Origin: JADJWR01 sp964509545
GTDB taxonomy: Bacteria; Pseudomonadota; Gammaproteobacteria; Burkholderiales; Burkholderiaceae_F
Assembly: GCA_964509545.1 (NCBI GenBank)
Contig: CAZDXQ010000002.1
Span: forward strand, 62,001 to 126,000
Direction: 5' to 3'
DNA: 64,000 nucleotides
The notes below the pieces were generated by a model, which was given only the letters and a program-made list of their open reading frames with translations, had not been told where the DNA came from and did not search any database. Of this stretch, positions 9,800 through 18,129 are shown piece by piece. A program made the translations under genes and the position numbers. Each line of letters opens with the position of its first letter. Position 1 is the stretch's first letter.

Positions 9800-9916
9800 G
9801 ACAGCAAGGAAGTCATCGAAATCGTCGCCAGCGACATCGAATTTCACCGCACGCTCGTCGCCGCTTCGCGCAGCCTGCGGCCGCACGACGTCGTCATCGG
9901 CGAGACGCATTTGTGA
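9800..9916 (+). other. coding-like open tail without a start codon
   Basis: After xth, a 38-codon open stretch ends at TGA 9914-9916. It reads like real protein (DSKEVIEIVASDIEFHRTLV and HDVVIGETHL) with mostly G/C third positions. No ATG, GTG or TTG in this frame lies between it and the end of xth; the frame stays open back into xth. It may be the 3' remnant of a lost gene or chance. The rest of 9735-10001 shows nothing. Confidence 0.25.
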
Positions 9917-10001
9917 TCGGTGAGACGTGCGCGGTCCGGCTGACAGGCGTGTTGCAGCGCTGCGGCTGCTCGCCTGCAGTGTGCGCCCCGACGTTTCCCG
10001 T

Positions 10002-10604
10002 TCAGCCGGCGAACCTGAACAGCGGCGGGTCGAACAGATCGGCCCAGTCGAAAGCGACACCGTTGGCCCCGTCGCCGCCGCTGTTGCGGTCGTGGCCCGC
10101 GCCGCCGTCGAGGCGATCGCGATCGTCGCCTCCGTACAGCGCATCATTGCCGCGCCCGCCGAAGAGCAGGTCGTTGCCGCGCATGCCGAACAGCGTGTCG
10201 TTGCCGTCGCCGCCGTCGAGCACGTCGTTACCCGCGTCGCCGTAGAGCAGATCGTCGCCGGTGCCACCCGAGAGCCTGTCGTCTCCGGCGCCGCCGACGA
10301 GCAGGTCATCGCCGCTGCCGCCATCGGCCGTGATGCTGGCCGGGACGTCGACCGCAACCCACAGCCGGTCGTCGCCGCCGCCGAGTTCGAAGCTCGTGCT
10401 CTCGAGTTCTTCCCTAGTCATGTACCGGACCTGGCCGTTGACGTCGACCTTGTACAGGCCCTGCTCGCCGGCCAGGCCTTCGGCCCTCGTGATGAACACC
10501 GCGTCGTCGCCCTCGGTGCCGTGAATCGTCTGATGGGCGAAGTGCGCAGGCCACAGCGCGCCCGCCGTCGCATTGTGCCCTGCTGTGGTGGCGATCAGAG
10601 ACAT
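10002..10604 (-). CDS. calcium-binding nonapeptide-repeat protein (RTX-like), long paralogue
   Basis: A 200-residue acidic protein with about nine glycine/aspartate nonapeptides of the hemolysin type (for example [27 protein letters not shown]), which fold as a calcium-binding beta-roll. The first 90 residues carry a distinct module (GTEGDD, then [20 protein letters not shown]) shared with the gene just upstream. No signal peptide is seen; proteins of this class often leave the cell by type I secretion, but no transporter is encoded here. The purine-rich AAGGGG (10612-10617) is a moderate ribosome-binding site. The C-terminus ([15 protein letters not shown]) is hydrophobic and could act as a secretion tail (inference). 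Confidence 0.8.
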   Translation of the reverse strand: MSLIATTAGHNATAGALWPAHFAHQTIHGTEGDDAVFITRAEGLAGEQGLYKVDVNGQVRYMTREELESTSFELGGGDDRLWVAVDVPASITADGGSGDDLLVGGAGDDRLSGGTGDDLLYGDAGNDVLDGGDGNDTLFGMRGNDLLFGGRGNDALYGGDDRDRLDGGAGHDRNSGGDGANGVAFDWADLFDPPLFRFAG

Positions 10605-10676
10605 GTCGAGACCCCTTCGCGTTTGCCGCTCCCATGAACTGCGGTTGCCTTTGCCAGCCCGGCGCCGCGCGCCTGC

Positions 10677-11102
10677 TCAGCGCGGCGGCGGCGCATCCTG
10701 GTACACCCAGTTGGTGCCGCCACCCCCGTCGAGCCAATCGTCGCCGGGCCCGCCGGAGAAGCGGTCGTTGCCGGCGCCGCCGATCATGATGTCGTTGCCC
10801 GCGCCGCCGTTCGCCGTGATGTTCGCGGTCACGTCGCCCGCCACCACGAGAACGTCATTGCCGGCACCGAGGTCGAAGGTCGTGTTCTGCAGTTCCTGCT
10901 CGGTCATGTAGCGGACCTCGCCATTGATTTCGACCTTGTACAGGCCCATCGCGCCGGCAAAGCCGTCGGCCCTGGAGATGACGACGTAGTCGTCGCCATC
11001 GGTTCCGCGGATGGTCTTGTGGCCGAAGAACAATTCAAACAGCCGCGTGGCGGCGGCGCCTGGAAGCGCGCTGAACGCGCCGGAAGTGGCGATTTGTGGC
11101 AT
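10677..11102 (-). CDS. calcium-binding nonapeptide-repeat protein (RTX-like), short paralogue
   Basis: A 141-residue relative of the gene 72 bases downstream. It shares the module GTDGDD, GLYKVEINGEVRYMTEQELQ and DLGAGND, but has only about three nonapeptides (GGAGNDIMI, GGAGNDRFS, GGPGDDWLD). An N-terminal segment FELFFGHKTI precedes the module. The start at 11102 is chosen because AAGGAG (11110-11115) sits seven bases upstream; a longer frame extends to 11675 but lacks coding character there. Both genes are probably one transcript from a tandem duplication with different repeat numbers. Function unknown; calcium binding is inferred from the repeats. Confidence 0.78.
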   Translation of the reverse strand: MPQIATSGAFSALPGAAATRLFELFFGHKTIRGTDGDDYVVISRADGFAGAMGLYKVEINGEVRYMTEQELQNTTFDLGAGNDVLVVAGDVTANITANGGAGNDIMIGGAGNDRFSGGPGDDWLDGGGGTNWVYQDAPPPR

Positions 11103-11547
11103 GACGAAGCTCCTTTGCGGTTGATGGTTTCTGCGACCCGCCGGAATGTGCGCATCGCTGCCGGACATTGAACGCGTTTTGACCCACGCTTCCAAGTCGG
11201 GGCGTGCGCTAGCTAGGATCGCCCCCAGCCAATCGGCAGCGCAATGGTTCCCGCCTGCCGCCCATGGCTCGGCAATCGCTTCGCCCGGCTTGCGCGGCGC
11301 GGCTGTTGCCATGCCACGGCCGCGCGGCCCGCGATCGGAAGGGGCCGTGCCGAAGCCGGCGCGATCGAGCGCGAGGGCGCCTCGGCGCGCCTGGACTAGG
11401 CAAACCGACTGGCCGCAGCATCGGGCGCCGACCGCCCTGCGTACACGATCTCGACACCGACGAATCGGCGCCGCTGCGCGGCCTTGAGGTCGAGCCGCAA
11501 TTCGTGCTAAAAACAAACACTCGTTTGGTTTATCGGCACCACTTCCG
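11103..11547. other. intergenic region, no gene seen
   Basis: About 445 bases between the divergent short repeat-protein gene and the TetR gene. Open frames here lack start signals and recognisable protein character. The only clear element is the operator-like repeat at 11514-11527. The right-hand 50 bases are relatively AT-rich, consistent with a promoter for the TetR gene. Confidence 0.6.
11514..11527. promoter_or_regulatory. operator-like inverted repeat before the TetR gene
   Basis: CAAAC-ACTC-GTTTG is a 5-4-5 inverted repeat in an AT-rich run, ending 20 bases before the TetR ATG. The form matches the CAAAC-N(2-4)-GTTTG sites bound by PsrA-like TetR regulators that sense acyl-CoA or fatty acids. 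It is therefore a good candidate for autoregulation of the TetR gene and the mutase operon. The position and repeat are seen; the binding protein is inferred. Confidence 0.6.
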
Positions 11548-12138
11548 ATGCCCGCCGTTCGCGCCCCGCGCTCCGACAACCGCCTGCCGCAGATCCTCGA
11601 CGCGGCGGCGCGGCTGTTCCGCACGCAGGGTTTCCAGGGCACGTCGGTGCGCGACATCGTGCGCGCGGTGGACATGCTGCCCGGATCGCTCTACTACCAC
11701 TTCGCCACCAAGGAAGAACTTCTCGCCGCCGTCTACGCCGAGGGCGTGCAGCGCATCTCGGCGCGGGTGCGCGCGGCGATCGAACCGCTGGCCGATCCGT
11801 GGGCCCGGCTGGAAGCAGCCTGCGTCGCCCATCTCGAGGCCATCCTCGAGGACGACGACTACGCGCAGGTCGTGATCCGCGTGCGCCCCGGCGACGCGCC
11901 GGCGGCACGGCCGCGGCTGGTCAAGCTGCGCGACGACTACGAAGCCCTGCTCGCCCGTCTGGTGGCCGACCTGAAACTGCCGCGCGGCACCGACCGGCGA
12001 ACGCTGCGGCTGATGCTGCTGGGCAGCCTGAACTGGTCGCAGACCTGGTACCAGCCCGGGCGCGACGCGCCGAAGACCATCGCCCGGCGCTTCATCGCGC
12101 TGCTGCGCGCCCCGCTTGATACGGCAAAGGACGACTGA
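11548..12138 (+). CDS. TetR/AcrR-family transcription regulator
   Basis: Probable repressor of the acyl-CoA mutase operon. The 196 residues begin with a TetR DNA-binding domain (about 10-60): ILDAAARLFRTQGFQGTSVR, then LPGSLYYHFATKEELLAA. The C-terminal ligand domain resembles those of regulators of acyl-CoA degradation, but the ligand is unknown. The stop overlaps the start of the B12-subunit gene as TGATG (12136-12140), so the regulator leads the operon and would control its own synthesis through the CAAAC/GTTTG repeat just upstream. A direct link to CoA metabolism is inferred from context. Confidence 0.9.
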   Translation: MPAVRAPRSDNRLPQILDAAARLFRTQGFQGTSVRDIVRAVDMLPGSLYYHFATKEELLAAVYAEGVQRISARVRAAIEPLADPWARLEAACVAHLEAILEDDDYAQVVIRVRPGDAPAARPRLVKLRDDYEALLARLVADLKLPRGTDRRTLRLMLLGSLNWSQTWYQPGRDAPKTIARRFIALLRAPLDTAKDD

Positions 12139-12554
12139 TGGACATCCGACCCAAGGTCCTGATCACCAAGATCGGTTTCGACGGCCACGACCGCGGCAGC
12201 CGTATCGTCGCTGCCGGCCTGCGCGATGCCGGCATGGAAGTCATCTACACGCCGCCGTGGCAGGAGATCGCCACCGTGGTCAAGCTCGCCACCGAGGAGG
12301 ACGTTGACGTGATCGGCATCTCTTCGCTCGCCACCGATCACCTGATCGTGCCCAGGCTGATGGATGCGCTGCGCGCCGCGGATCTTGCCGACGTGGCGGT
12401 GCTCGTCGGCGGCATCGTGCCCGACGAGGACGAACAGATGCTGCTCGATTCCGGCGTGGCGCGGGTGTTTCACCCCGGAAGCACGCTGGAAGAGATCTCC
12501 GGGTACATCCGGCAGATCACGCCGGGCATCCGCGCCCGTCGGATGGCGGCATGA
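12138..12554 (+). CDS. B12-binding small subunit of an acyl-CoA mutase
   Basis: A 138-residue free-standing cobalamin domain of the methylmalonyl-CoA mutase family. The base-off/His-on signature is complete: DGHDRG with the cobalt-ligating His17, ISSLATDH in place of the S-x-L motif, and GGIVPDED for the GG motif. A separate B12 subunit encoded beside a catalytic subunit is the arrangement of 2-hydroxyisobutyryl-CoA and isobutyryl-CoA mutases, not of single-chain methylmalonyl-CoA mutases. It starts within the TetR stop (TGATG) and ends 10 bases before the large-subunit ATG. Confidence 0.92.
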   Translation: MDIRPKVLITKIGFDGHDRGSRIVAAGLRDAGMEVIYTPPWQEIATVVKLATEEDVDVIGISSLATDHLIVPRLMDALRAADLADVAVLVGGIVPDEDEQMLLDSGVARVFHPGSTLEEISGYIRQITPGIRARRMAA

Positions 12555-12564
12555 AGAGGCCGAA

Positions 12565-14244
12565 ATGAACAAACCGATGGACGAGAGACTGCTGCAGGCC
12601 GCCGATGCCGAGGCGCGCTGGCGCCGCGACTACGCGGAGCAGATCGGCACCGACCGGCAGGTGACCAACCGTTCGGGCATCGGCATCGCTCCGCTGTACA
12701 CACGGCGCGATTGGGATGCCGCCGAGCACGATGCCGACCTCGGCTTCCCCGGACAGCCGCCGTACACGCGCGGCATCTACGCGACGATGCACCGCGGCCG
12801 CACATGGACGAAGCGGCAACTGATCGGCCTGGGCACGCCGGCAGACTACAACTCGCGACTGCTCGGCATCCTCGCGCAGGGCGCGACCGCAGTGTCGCTG
12901 ATCCCGTGCAACTCGGTGTACCGCGGCATCGACATGGACGAGTCGCACTTCGAACTGCTCGGCACCTGCGGCACGGTGATCAACACCGCCGATCACATGG
13001 ACCGCGCACTGGCCGGCGTTGATCTCGCGCGCACGTCCTGCGCGATGAACGACCCGTCGCCGTTCACCCTGCTCGCCTTCATGCTGGCCGTCGCCAAGCG
13101 CCGCGGCACGCCGTGGTCGGCGATCACCGGCACCTCGAACCAGAGCGACTACCTGAGCCACTACGTGGCCAACCACATGTTCTTCCGCATCGCCCTGCCC
13201 GGGGCGCGGCGGATCCTCGGCGACCACATCGACTTTTGCAACCGCCTGGTGCCGAAGTGGAACCCGATGTCGGTGGTCGGCCAGCACACGCAGCAGGCCG
13301 GCGCCACGCCGGCCGAATCGATGGCCTTCACGCTGTCGGCGGCGATTCAGAACGCGGCCGACTGCATTGAGCGCGGCATGGACCCGGACGCCTTCCTGCC
13401 CCGCTTCACCTTCTTCTTCGACATCTCGATCTCGTTCTTCGAGGAGATCGCCAAGTTCCGCGCCGGCCGCCGCATCTGGGCGCGCATCACGCGCGAGCGG
13501 TTCGGGGCGAAGGATCCGCGCTCGTGGCGCTTCAAGTTCCACGGCCAGACCTCCGGCGTCGACCTGACGCGGCAGCAGCCGCTGAACAACATCGCCCGCG
13601 TCGCCGTGCAGGCCATGGCCGGCATCTTCGGCGGCCTGCAGTCGCTGCACACCGATGCGTTCGACGAGGCGCTGTCGACGCCGACCGAATTCGGCGCCCG
13701 CATCGCCGTCAACACGCAGAACATCCTGCGCGAGGAGGCGCACCTCACCGACGTGATCGATCCGCTCGGCGGCAGCTTCTACCTCGAGCGGCTCACCGAC
13801 CAGATGCAAGCCGAGATCCTGCGCATCATGAAGCTGATCGAAGACGCCGGTGGCATGTACAAGGCCGTCGAGTCTGGCCTGGTGCAGAAGATGATCGGCG
13901 AGTCCGCCCGCCGCTTCCAGCACAAAGTCGAGACCGGCGAGCAGACCGTCGTCGGTGTCAACGCCTACACCGCCGCGGAGGACCGCAGCGCGCGGCAGCC
14001 GCTGGCGCGCCCGGACCCGGCGGTGATGCGGGCGCTGCTGGCGGAATTTGCGGCGTCCAAGGCGAACCGCTCGGCGCAGCTCGTGCAGCGCGCGCTCGAC
14101 GAACTCGCCCGCGCCGCCAGCGACCGAGGCGGAAACGTCTTCGGCAAGGTGGTCGAGGCCGCCGAGGCCGGCTGCACGCACGGTGAGATCTGCGCATGCC
14201 TGCGGCGCGAACTCGGCTTCGGCCACGTGCAGGCGATGGTATGA
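12565..14244 (+). CDS. divergent acyl-CoA mutase large subunit
   Basis: Catalytic TIM-barrel subunit (559 residues) of a B12-dependent acyl-CoA carbon-skeleton mutase; pairs with the B12 subunit just upstream. Family landmarks: [18 protein letters not shown] (near 80), [46 protein letters not shown] and [13 protein letters not shown]. It is unusual at the substrate end. Leu86 occupies the position of Tyr89 (methylmalonyl), Phe80 (isobutyryl) or Ile90 (hydroxyisobutyryl) in characterised mutases. Asn203 replaces the Arg/Gln in the segment aligned to TVQxDILKE. The usual FDLPT loop reads IPCNSVYRG. The substrate is therefore not predictable. The ATG at 12565 follows a GAGG; a longer upstream frame overlaps the B12 gene and is rejected. 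Confidence 0.88.
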   Translation: MNKPMDERLLQAADAEARWRRDYAEQIGTDRQVTNRSGIGIAPLYTRRDWDAAEHDADLGFPGQPPYTRGIYATMHRGRTWTKRQLIGLGTPADYNSRLLGILAQGATAVSLIPCNSVYRGIDMDESHFELLGTCGTVINTADHMDRALAGVDLARTSCAMNDPSPFTLLAFMLAVAKRRGTPWSAITGTSNQSDYLSHYVANHMFFRIALPGARRILGDHIDFCNRLVPKWNPMSVVGQHTQQAGATPAESMAFTLSAAIQNAADCIERGMDPDAFLPRFTFFFDISISFFEEIAKFRAGRRIWARITRERFGAKDPRSWRFKFHGQTSGVDLTRQQPLNNIARVAVQAMAGIFGGLQSLHTDAFDEALSTPTEFGARIAVNTQNILREEAHLTDVIDPLGGSFYLERLTDQMQAEILRIMKLIEDAGGMYKAVESGLVQKMIGESARRFQHKVETGEQTVVGVNAYTAAEDRSARQPLARPDPAVMRALLAEFAASKANRSAQLVQRALDELARAASDRGGNVFGKVVEAAEAGCTHGEICACLRRELGFGHVQAMV

Positions 14245-14286
14245 GCGACACGGGGCGTCCGCGCTTGGCGATGCTCCTCCGCAGTC

Positions 14287-14306
14287 GTCCCGGCGCAGAC
14301 CGGGAC
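14287..14306. repeat. intergenic palindromic repeat
   Basis: GTCCCGG (14287-14293) and CCGGGAC (14300-14306) form a perfect 7-bp stem with a 6-base loop between the mutase and GTPase genes. Its neighbourhood (14284-14350) also holds GGTTCGAACC and a CCCCGGCCTTCGCC string. The same CCCGG/CCGGG core with a following CC is found at 21003-21032, so the two look like members of one dispersed repeat family. It could form a hairpin within the operon mRNA. Confidence 0.45.
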
Positions 14307-14392
14307 CCTATTCCGCCGGTTCGAACCTGGGCCCCGGCCTTCGCCGAGGCGACGGCGTGACCGCCCCTTCGCGTCGCTTCGGGCCCTCGGCG

Positions 14393-15862
14393 ATGAACGC
14401 CCCCCACCACCCGCTGCTTGCGCACCTGTTTGCCGGTGAGCGCCGGGCGATCGCGCGCGCGATCAGCACGATCGAGAACGACGCGCCGGGCGCCGATGTG
14501 ATCGAGGCCGCTGTCGCGCCGCGGCTCGGCCGCGCGCACGTGATCGGAATTACCGGCGCGCCCGGCGCCGGCAAGTCGACGCTGATCAACGCGCTGCTTG
14601 GCGAGCTGCTCGGCCGCGGCCGACGAATCGGCGTCGTGGCGGTCGATCCGTCCAGCCCGGTGAGCGGCGGCGCCGTCCTCGGCGACCGTGTGCGCATGGG
14701 CAGCCACGGCGCGCACGAGCGCGTGTTCATCCGCTCTGTCGCATCGCGCGGTCACCTCGGCGGCGTATCGCGAACGACGCACAGCATCGTCGATGTGCTC
14801 GACGCGGCCGGGTTCGACGTGGTGATCGTCGAAACGGTCGGCGCCGGCCAGTCGGAAGTGGAGATCATCGGCATCGCCGACACGCGCATCGTCGTCTGCC
14901 CGCCCGGACTCGGCGACGACGTGCAGGCGATCAAGGCCGGCATCCTCGAGATTGCCGACGTGCTGGTGGTCAACAAGGCCGATCTGCCGGGTGCCGAGGC
15001 CACCGCGCGCGACCTCAGAGACATGCTGTGCCTGGGCAACGGCCGGCGCGCCGGCGTCGCTGTGATCAAGTCGAGCGCCACGCGGGGCGACGGCATCAGC
15101 GCGCTGGCGGACCGGGCCGAGGCGCACGGCGCGGCGACCGGCTTCGGCAAGCGACTGTCCAACCGGCCGCAGCCGTCACTCAACGACGCGGTCGTGGTCG
15201 ACCGGGCCATCGCGTCACGCCGTTCAGTGCGCCGGTTCCTGCCGCGGCCCGTCTCGCGCGAGACCGTCGAGCAGATACTCGCCGTGGCCCGTCATGCGCC
15301 GAGCAGCAACAACACCCAGCCGTGGCGCGTGTACGCGCTGGCCGGCACGGCCAAGGACCGGCTGTGCACGGCCGTGGCAGCCGCCTACGACGCGGGACTC
15401 GCGCAGCCCGCGGACCGCTACTACCCGGAAATGTGGATCGAACCGTATCTCGCCCGGCGGCGCAAACTGGGCTGGGCCCTGTACAGCCTGCTCGGTATCG
15501 AGCGTTCGGACAAGGCGGCGATGCGTTCGCAGCAGCGGCGCAACTACCTCTTCTTCGACGCTCCGGTCGGCCTGATCTTCAGCGTCGACCGGCGCCTGGA
15601 GCGTGGCAGCCTGCTCGATTACGGCATGTTCCTGCAGAACGTCATGCTCGCGGCGCGGGCGCGCGGTCTCGACACCTGTGTGCAGGCGTCCTGGCAGCCG
15701 TTTGCGCCGCTGGTCGCGCGCGAACTCGCGCTGCCTGAGAACGAATCGGTGCTTTGCGGCATGGCCCTGGGCTACGCCGATGCCGCGGCGCCCGAGGGCC
15801 GGCTGGTGCCGGAGCGCGGAGCGGCCGCCGCTTTCGCCACCCTGGCCGGCTTCGAACAATGA
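14393..15862 (+). CDS. MeaB/ArgK-type GTPase fused to a nitroreductase
   Basis: One 489-residue open frame joins two proteins. Residues about 1-250 are a MeaB-like G3E GTPase that protects and reloads B12 mutases: P-loop GITGAPGAGKST with Lys61, VDPSSPVSGGAVLGDRVRM, ETVGAGQSE, NKADLPGA and SSATRGDG. The C-terminal dimerisation arm usual in MeaB is missing. Residues about 260-489 are a nitroreductase-fold flavoprotein: SRRSVRRFLPRPV, HAPSSNNTQPW, DYGMFLQNVMLAARARG. An in-frame GTG at 14357 would add 12 residues. It lies after the mutase genes and its TGA overlaps the next ATG, so the fusion belongs to the operon. The flavin domain might act on cobalamin redox state or on the substrate; both are inference. 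Confidence 0.9.
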   Translation: MNAPHHPLLAHLFAGERRAIARAISTIENDAPGADVIEAAVAPRLGRAHVIGITGAPGAGKSTLINALLGELLGRGRRIGVVAVDPSSPVSGGAVLGDRVRMGSHGAHERVFIRSVASRGHLGGVSRTTHSIVDVLDAAGFDVVIVETVGAGQSEVEIIGIADTRIVVCPPGLGDDVQAIKAGILEIADVLVVNKADLPGAEATARDLRDMLCLGNGRRAGVAVIKSSATRGDGISALADRAEAHGAATGFGKRLSNRPQPSLNDAVVVDRAIASRRSVRRFLPRPVSRETVEQILAVARHAPSSNNTQPWRVYALAGTAKDRLCTAVAAAYDAGLAQPADRYYPEMWIEPYLARRRKLGWALYSLLGIERSDKAAMRSQQRRNYLFFDAPVGLIFSVDRRLERGSLLDYGMFLQNVMLAARARGLDTCVQASWQPFAPLVARELALPENESVLCGMALGYADAAAPEGRLVPERGAAAAFATLAGFEQ

Positions 15863-16296
15863 CCATGGAAAGCAGGGCCAGGGCACAGCACCGCGTGGCA
15901 CGCCTGGCGGCCGCCGATCGATTCGCGCGCAGCCTGGGGATTGACTTCGTCGAAGGGGGTGCGGGCTACGCCCGCGTCGCCATGACGGTCGGCGAACAGC
16001 ACCTGAACTTCAACGGCTCTTGTCATGGCGGCGCCATTTTCGCGCTCGCCGACAGCGCCTTCGGGCTGGCATCGAACTCGCACGGCGCGATCGCCGCCGG
16101 CATCGACGCGCACATCACCTACCAACTCTCCGTGGGCCTGGGCGAAACGCTTACAGCAAGCGCGGCCGAAGTCTCGCGTTCACGCAAGCTGGCCGTCTAT
16201 CGCATCGACGTGACGCGTGCTGACGGCGCGATGGTTTCCAGCTTCACCGGCACGGTTTACGTCACCACCCGCCATCACGAGGTCGGCGCGGACTGA
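15859..16296 (+). CDS. PaaI-family hotdog thioesterase
   Basis: A 145-residue acyl-CoA thioesterase of the PaaI group. The motif NFNGSCHGGAIFALADSAFG and the following NSHG segment match phenylacetate-type PaaI, whose Asp in the helix after HGG is catalytic. It begins inside the stop of the GTPase/nitroreductase gene (ATGA, 15859-15862), so it is translationally coupled and is the last gene of the mutase operon. It probably releases dead-end or product CoA esters of that pathway (inference). A second in-frame ATG six bases on is possible. Confidence 0.88.
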   Translation: MTMESRARAQHRVARLAAADRFARSLGIDFVEGGAGYARVAMTVGEQHLNFNGSCHGGAIFALADSAFGLASNSHGAIAAGIDAHITYQLSVGLGETLTASAAEVSRSRKLAVYRIDVTRADGAMVSSFTGTVYVTTRHHEVGAD

Positions 16297-16325
16297 TCAC
16301 CTCGATCAGGCTCGGCGGGGGCGTG

Positions 16326-16757
16326 TCATCCTGGCGCCTGCCCGCCCGCGGCTGCCGCGGCAAGCCTGCGGCCCATCTCCTCGCCGAGTGCCTGCAGGGC
16401 GCTGGCCGGGCGGATCATCACCTCGAAGTCGACGATCCGGCCCTCGCCATCGAACCGGATCAGGTCGACTCCCTTCAGTTGGCGATCGCCGACCTGCGCA
16501 CCAAATTCCAGCGCAACGCTGCATCCATCCGCCGACACGAATTGGCGCTCGTAGGCGAACCCGGTGAAGACGTCGACGACGGTGCGCAGGATCAGTTCGA
16601 CAGCGGGTGCGCCGCGATAGGGCCTGAATGCCACCGGCGACCGGAACACGGCATCGGCGTGCAGCAGCACCGGCAGCGTGGCGAGGTCACGGGTTTCGAT
16701 CATGCGGTGCCATCGCTGCAGCGAGGCCGCCACCGCGGGCGGAACGAAAGGGCTCAT
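16326..16757 (-). CDS. NTF2/SnoaL-like protein
   Basis: A 143-residue protein with the pattern of the NTF2-like fold: helix start (RWHRMIETRDLATLPVLLHA), DAVFRSPVAFRPYRG, and a C-terminal strand pair ending VDFEVMIRPASALQALGEEM. Family members range from isomerases to structural domains, so no reaction is assigned. An AAGGAG (16765-16770) seven bases upstream fixes the start. It follows the flavin-reductase-like gene by 25 bases on the same strand and converges with the thioesterase gene. Confidence 0.75.
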   Translation of the reverse strand: MSPFVPPAVAASLQRWHRMIETRDLATLPVLLHADAVFRSPVAFRPYRGAPAVELILRTVVDVFTGFAYERQFVSADGCSVALEFGAQVGDRQLKGVDLIRFDGEGRIVDFEVMIRPASALQALGEEMGRRLAAAAAGGQAPG

Positions 16758-16782
16758 TTCTCTTCTCCTTCGATGCCGGCGC

Positions 16783-17325
16783 CTATTTCATCCGCGACGG
16801 CAGCCGCAAGGTACGCCCGGCGACCACGAACTCGCCACGACCGCGATGATGGATCGTTCGCGGATGCGTCACCGCCGGATCAATCCATGCCTTGAGCACC
16901 TCGAGCACGAAGAAGTTGTACCGCGTCGACCAGCGGCCGTCGGCAATCCTGCATTCCAGGCTGGCGAAGCAGGCGTCGATCAGCGGTGCACTGACTGTCG
17001 CCGCCGGGCTGGTTTCAAGACCGAAGCAGGCGAACTTGTCGACGCGCCGCCCGGAGACATTGCCGCAGCCGGCCACCTGCCGCGCCAGCCTTGCCTCCGG
17101 CACGTTGATCACGCACTGCTTCGAAGCGCGCAGCAGTCCGAAGCTGCAGCTGCCTTCGCCGATCACGCAGCCGATGAGCGGCGGCTCGAACTCCATCATC
17201 GTGTGCCAGGACATCGTCATGACGTTAGCGCGGCCGCCGTGCGCCGTGCTCAGCAGCACCACGGGCCCCGGCTCGAGCAGCCGGTAGACGCGGCCGAGCG
17301 GCAACGAACGCTTCTTCGCCTTCAT
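16783..17325 (-). CDS. flavin reductase-like domain protein
   Basis: A 180-residue split-barrel FMN-binding protein. Typical sequence: VVLLSTAHGGRANVMTMSWH, PPLIGCVIGEGS, and KQCVINVPEA followed by a GRRVDKF segment. Such proteins reduce flavin for a partner oxygenase or bind FMN as an oxidoreductase; no oxygenase is encoded nearby. The ATG at 17325 (MKAKKRSLPLG) is chosen because AGGTG lies just upstream; a frame extending to 17466 has no protein character. It is the first gene of a two-gene unit with the NTF2-like gene. Confidence 0.82.
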   Translation of the reverse strand: MKAKKRSLPLGRVYRLLEPGPVVLLSTAHGGRANVMTMSWHTMMEFEPPLIGCVIGEGSCSFGLLRASKQCVINVPEARLARQVAGCGNVSGRRVDKFACFGLETSPAATVSAPLIDACFASLECRIADGRWSTRYNFFVLEVLKAWIDPAVTHPRTIHHRGRGEFVVAGRTLRLPSRMK

Positions 17326-17655
17326 TTCACCTGCCCTTTGCGCCGCGGTCGGCGCGTCGATTGCCTGCGCCCCGGACCTGTTCGTGCGCCCAGATCGCAG
17401 TGAGGTCAGCCGCGCCGCCCGGCGCCGCCGAGCGGTCGGGATCTCGCCCGGACCGCGGCGGCGCAATGTGCGCGCCTACTGACCCGATCACCTGCAGCCG
17501 ACCGCGCATGATGCCGAACGCCTGTTGCTCGGACCGCTGCGGTGCGGCCGGCGTGTTAGGCCGAAAGCCGCATTGTTGCTGCGGATGCGCCGGCCGTAAT
17601 GTCGTTCGCAAGGCAAGCCCAATCGTACGGTACGCACCGTCCAGGCAGGTGGAAC
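17326..17655. other. divergent intergenic region, no gene seen
   Basis: About 330 bases between the flavin-reductase-like gene and the secreted orphan. No recognisable protein, tRNA or terminator is seen. An in-frame ATG at 17599 could extend the orphan by 19 residues but would put its signal peptide internally. Confidence 0.5.
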
Positions 17656-18108
17656 ATGCGTCGACGTCACGGCAAGAGGAACATGCTGGCAACGTTCGCC
17701 ATCGCAGCGATCGTGCTGCCCGTTGCTGCAACGGCGGCCTCGACAGCCCCCAATCTTGAAATGCCGAACTGGCCGGCGGAAGAGGCGGCCAACGGTGCAG
17801 TCTTCACTCCTGCCTGCCGCAGCCTGGACTGCGAGGACAACCGCCTGCATCAGCGGCTGCGCTTCGGTGTGCGAGGCGGGCTGGGCGCGACGCTGGTCGA
17901 GTTCAATTCCTACGCGATGCCCGGCCAGCCCCGACGGGCGCAGCACGGCCTCGGCGTGCGCTCGCACCAGCTGGAGTCGGCCCTGAACGCGGTCGGCTTC
18001 GAGGCCCGCCATTGCCTGGCGCCGGTCGTGCGCATGCACACCAAGCTGTCCAGTTCGTTTGACGTCTCCGGAACGCTCTGGGTCTACCTGCGCTGCACGC
18101 TGGAGTAG
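17656..18108 (+). CDS. secreted hypothetical protein
   Basis: A 150-residue protein not recognised as a known family. It begins with a basic N-terminus and a hydrophobic core (LATFAIAAIVLPVAATAA), a standard signal peptide of about 28 residues. The mature part has four cysteines (PACRSLDCEDN, then RHCLAP and YLRCTLE), suggesting two periplasmic disulfides. ATG 17656 is preferred over 17599 because it puts the signal at the N-terminus and has AGGTGG just upstream. It converges on the CoA-transferase gene with 21 bases between stops. Confidence 0.65.
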   Translation: MRRRHGKRNMLATFAIAAIVLPVAATAASTAPNLEMPNWPAEEAANGAVFTPACRSLDCEDNRLHQRLRFGVRGGLGATLVEFNSYAMPGQPRRAQHGLGVRSHQLESALNAVGFEARHCLAPVVRMHTKLSSSFDVSGTLWVYLRCTLE

Positions 18109-18129
18109 CACCGCGACCGCCGGCGGCGC

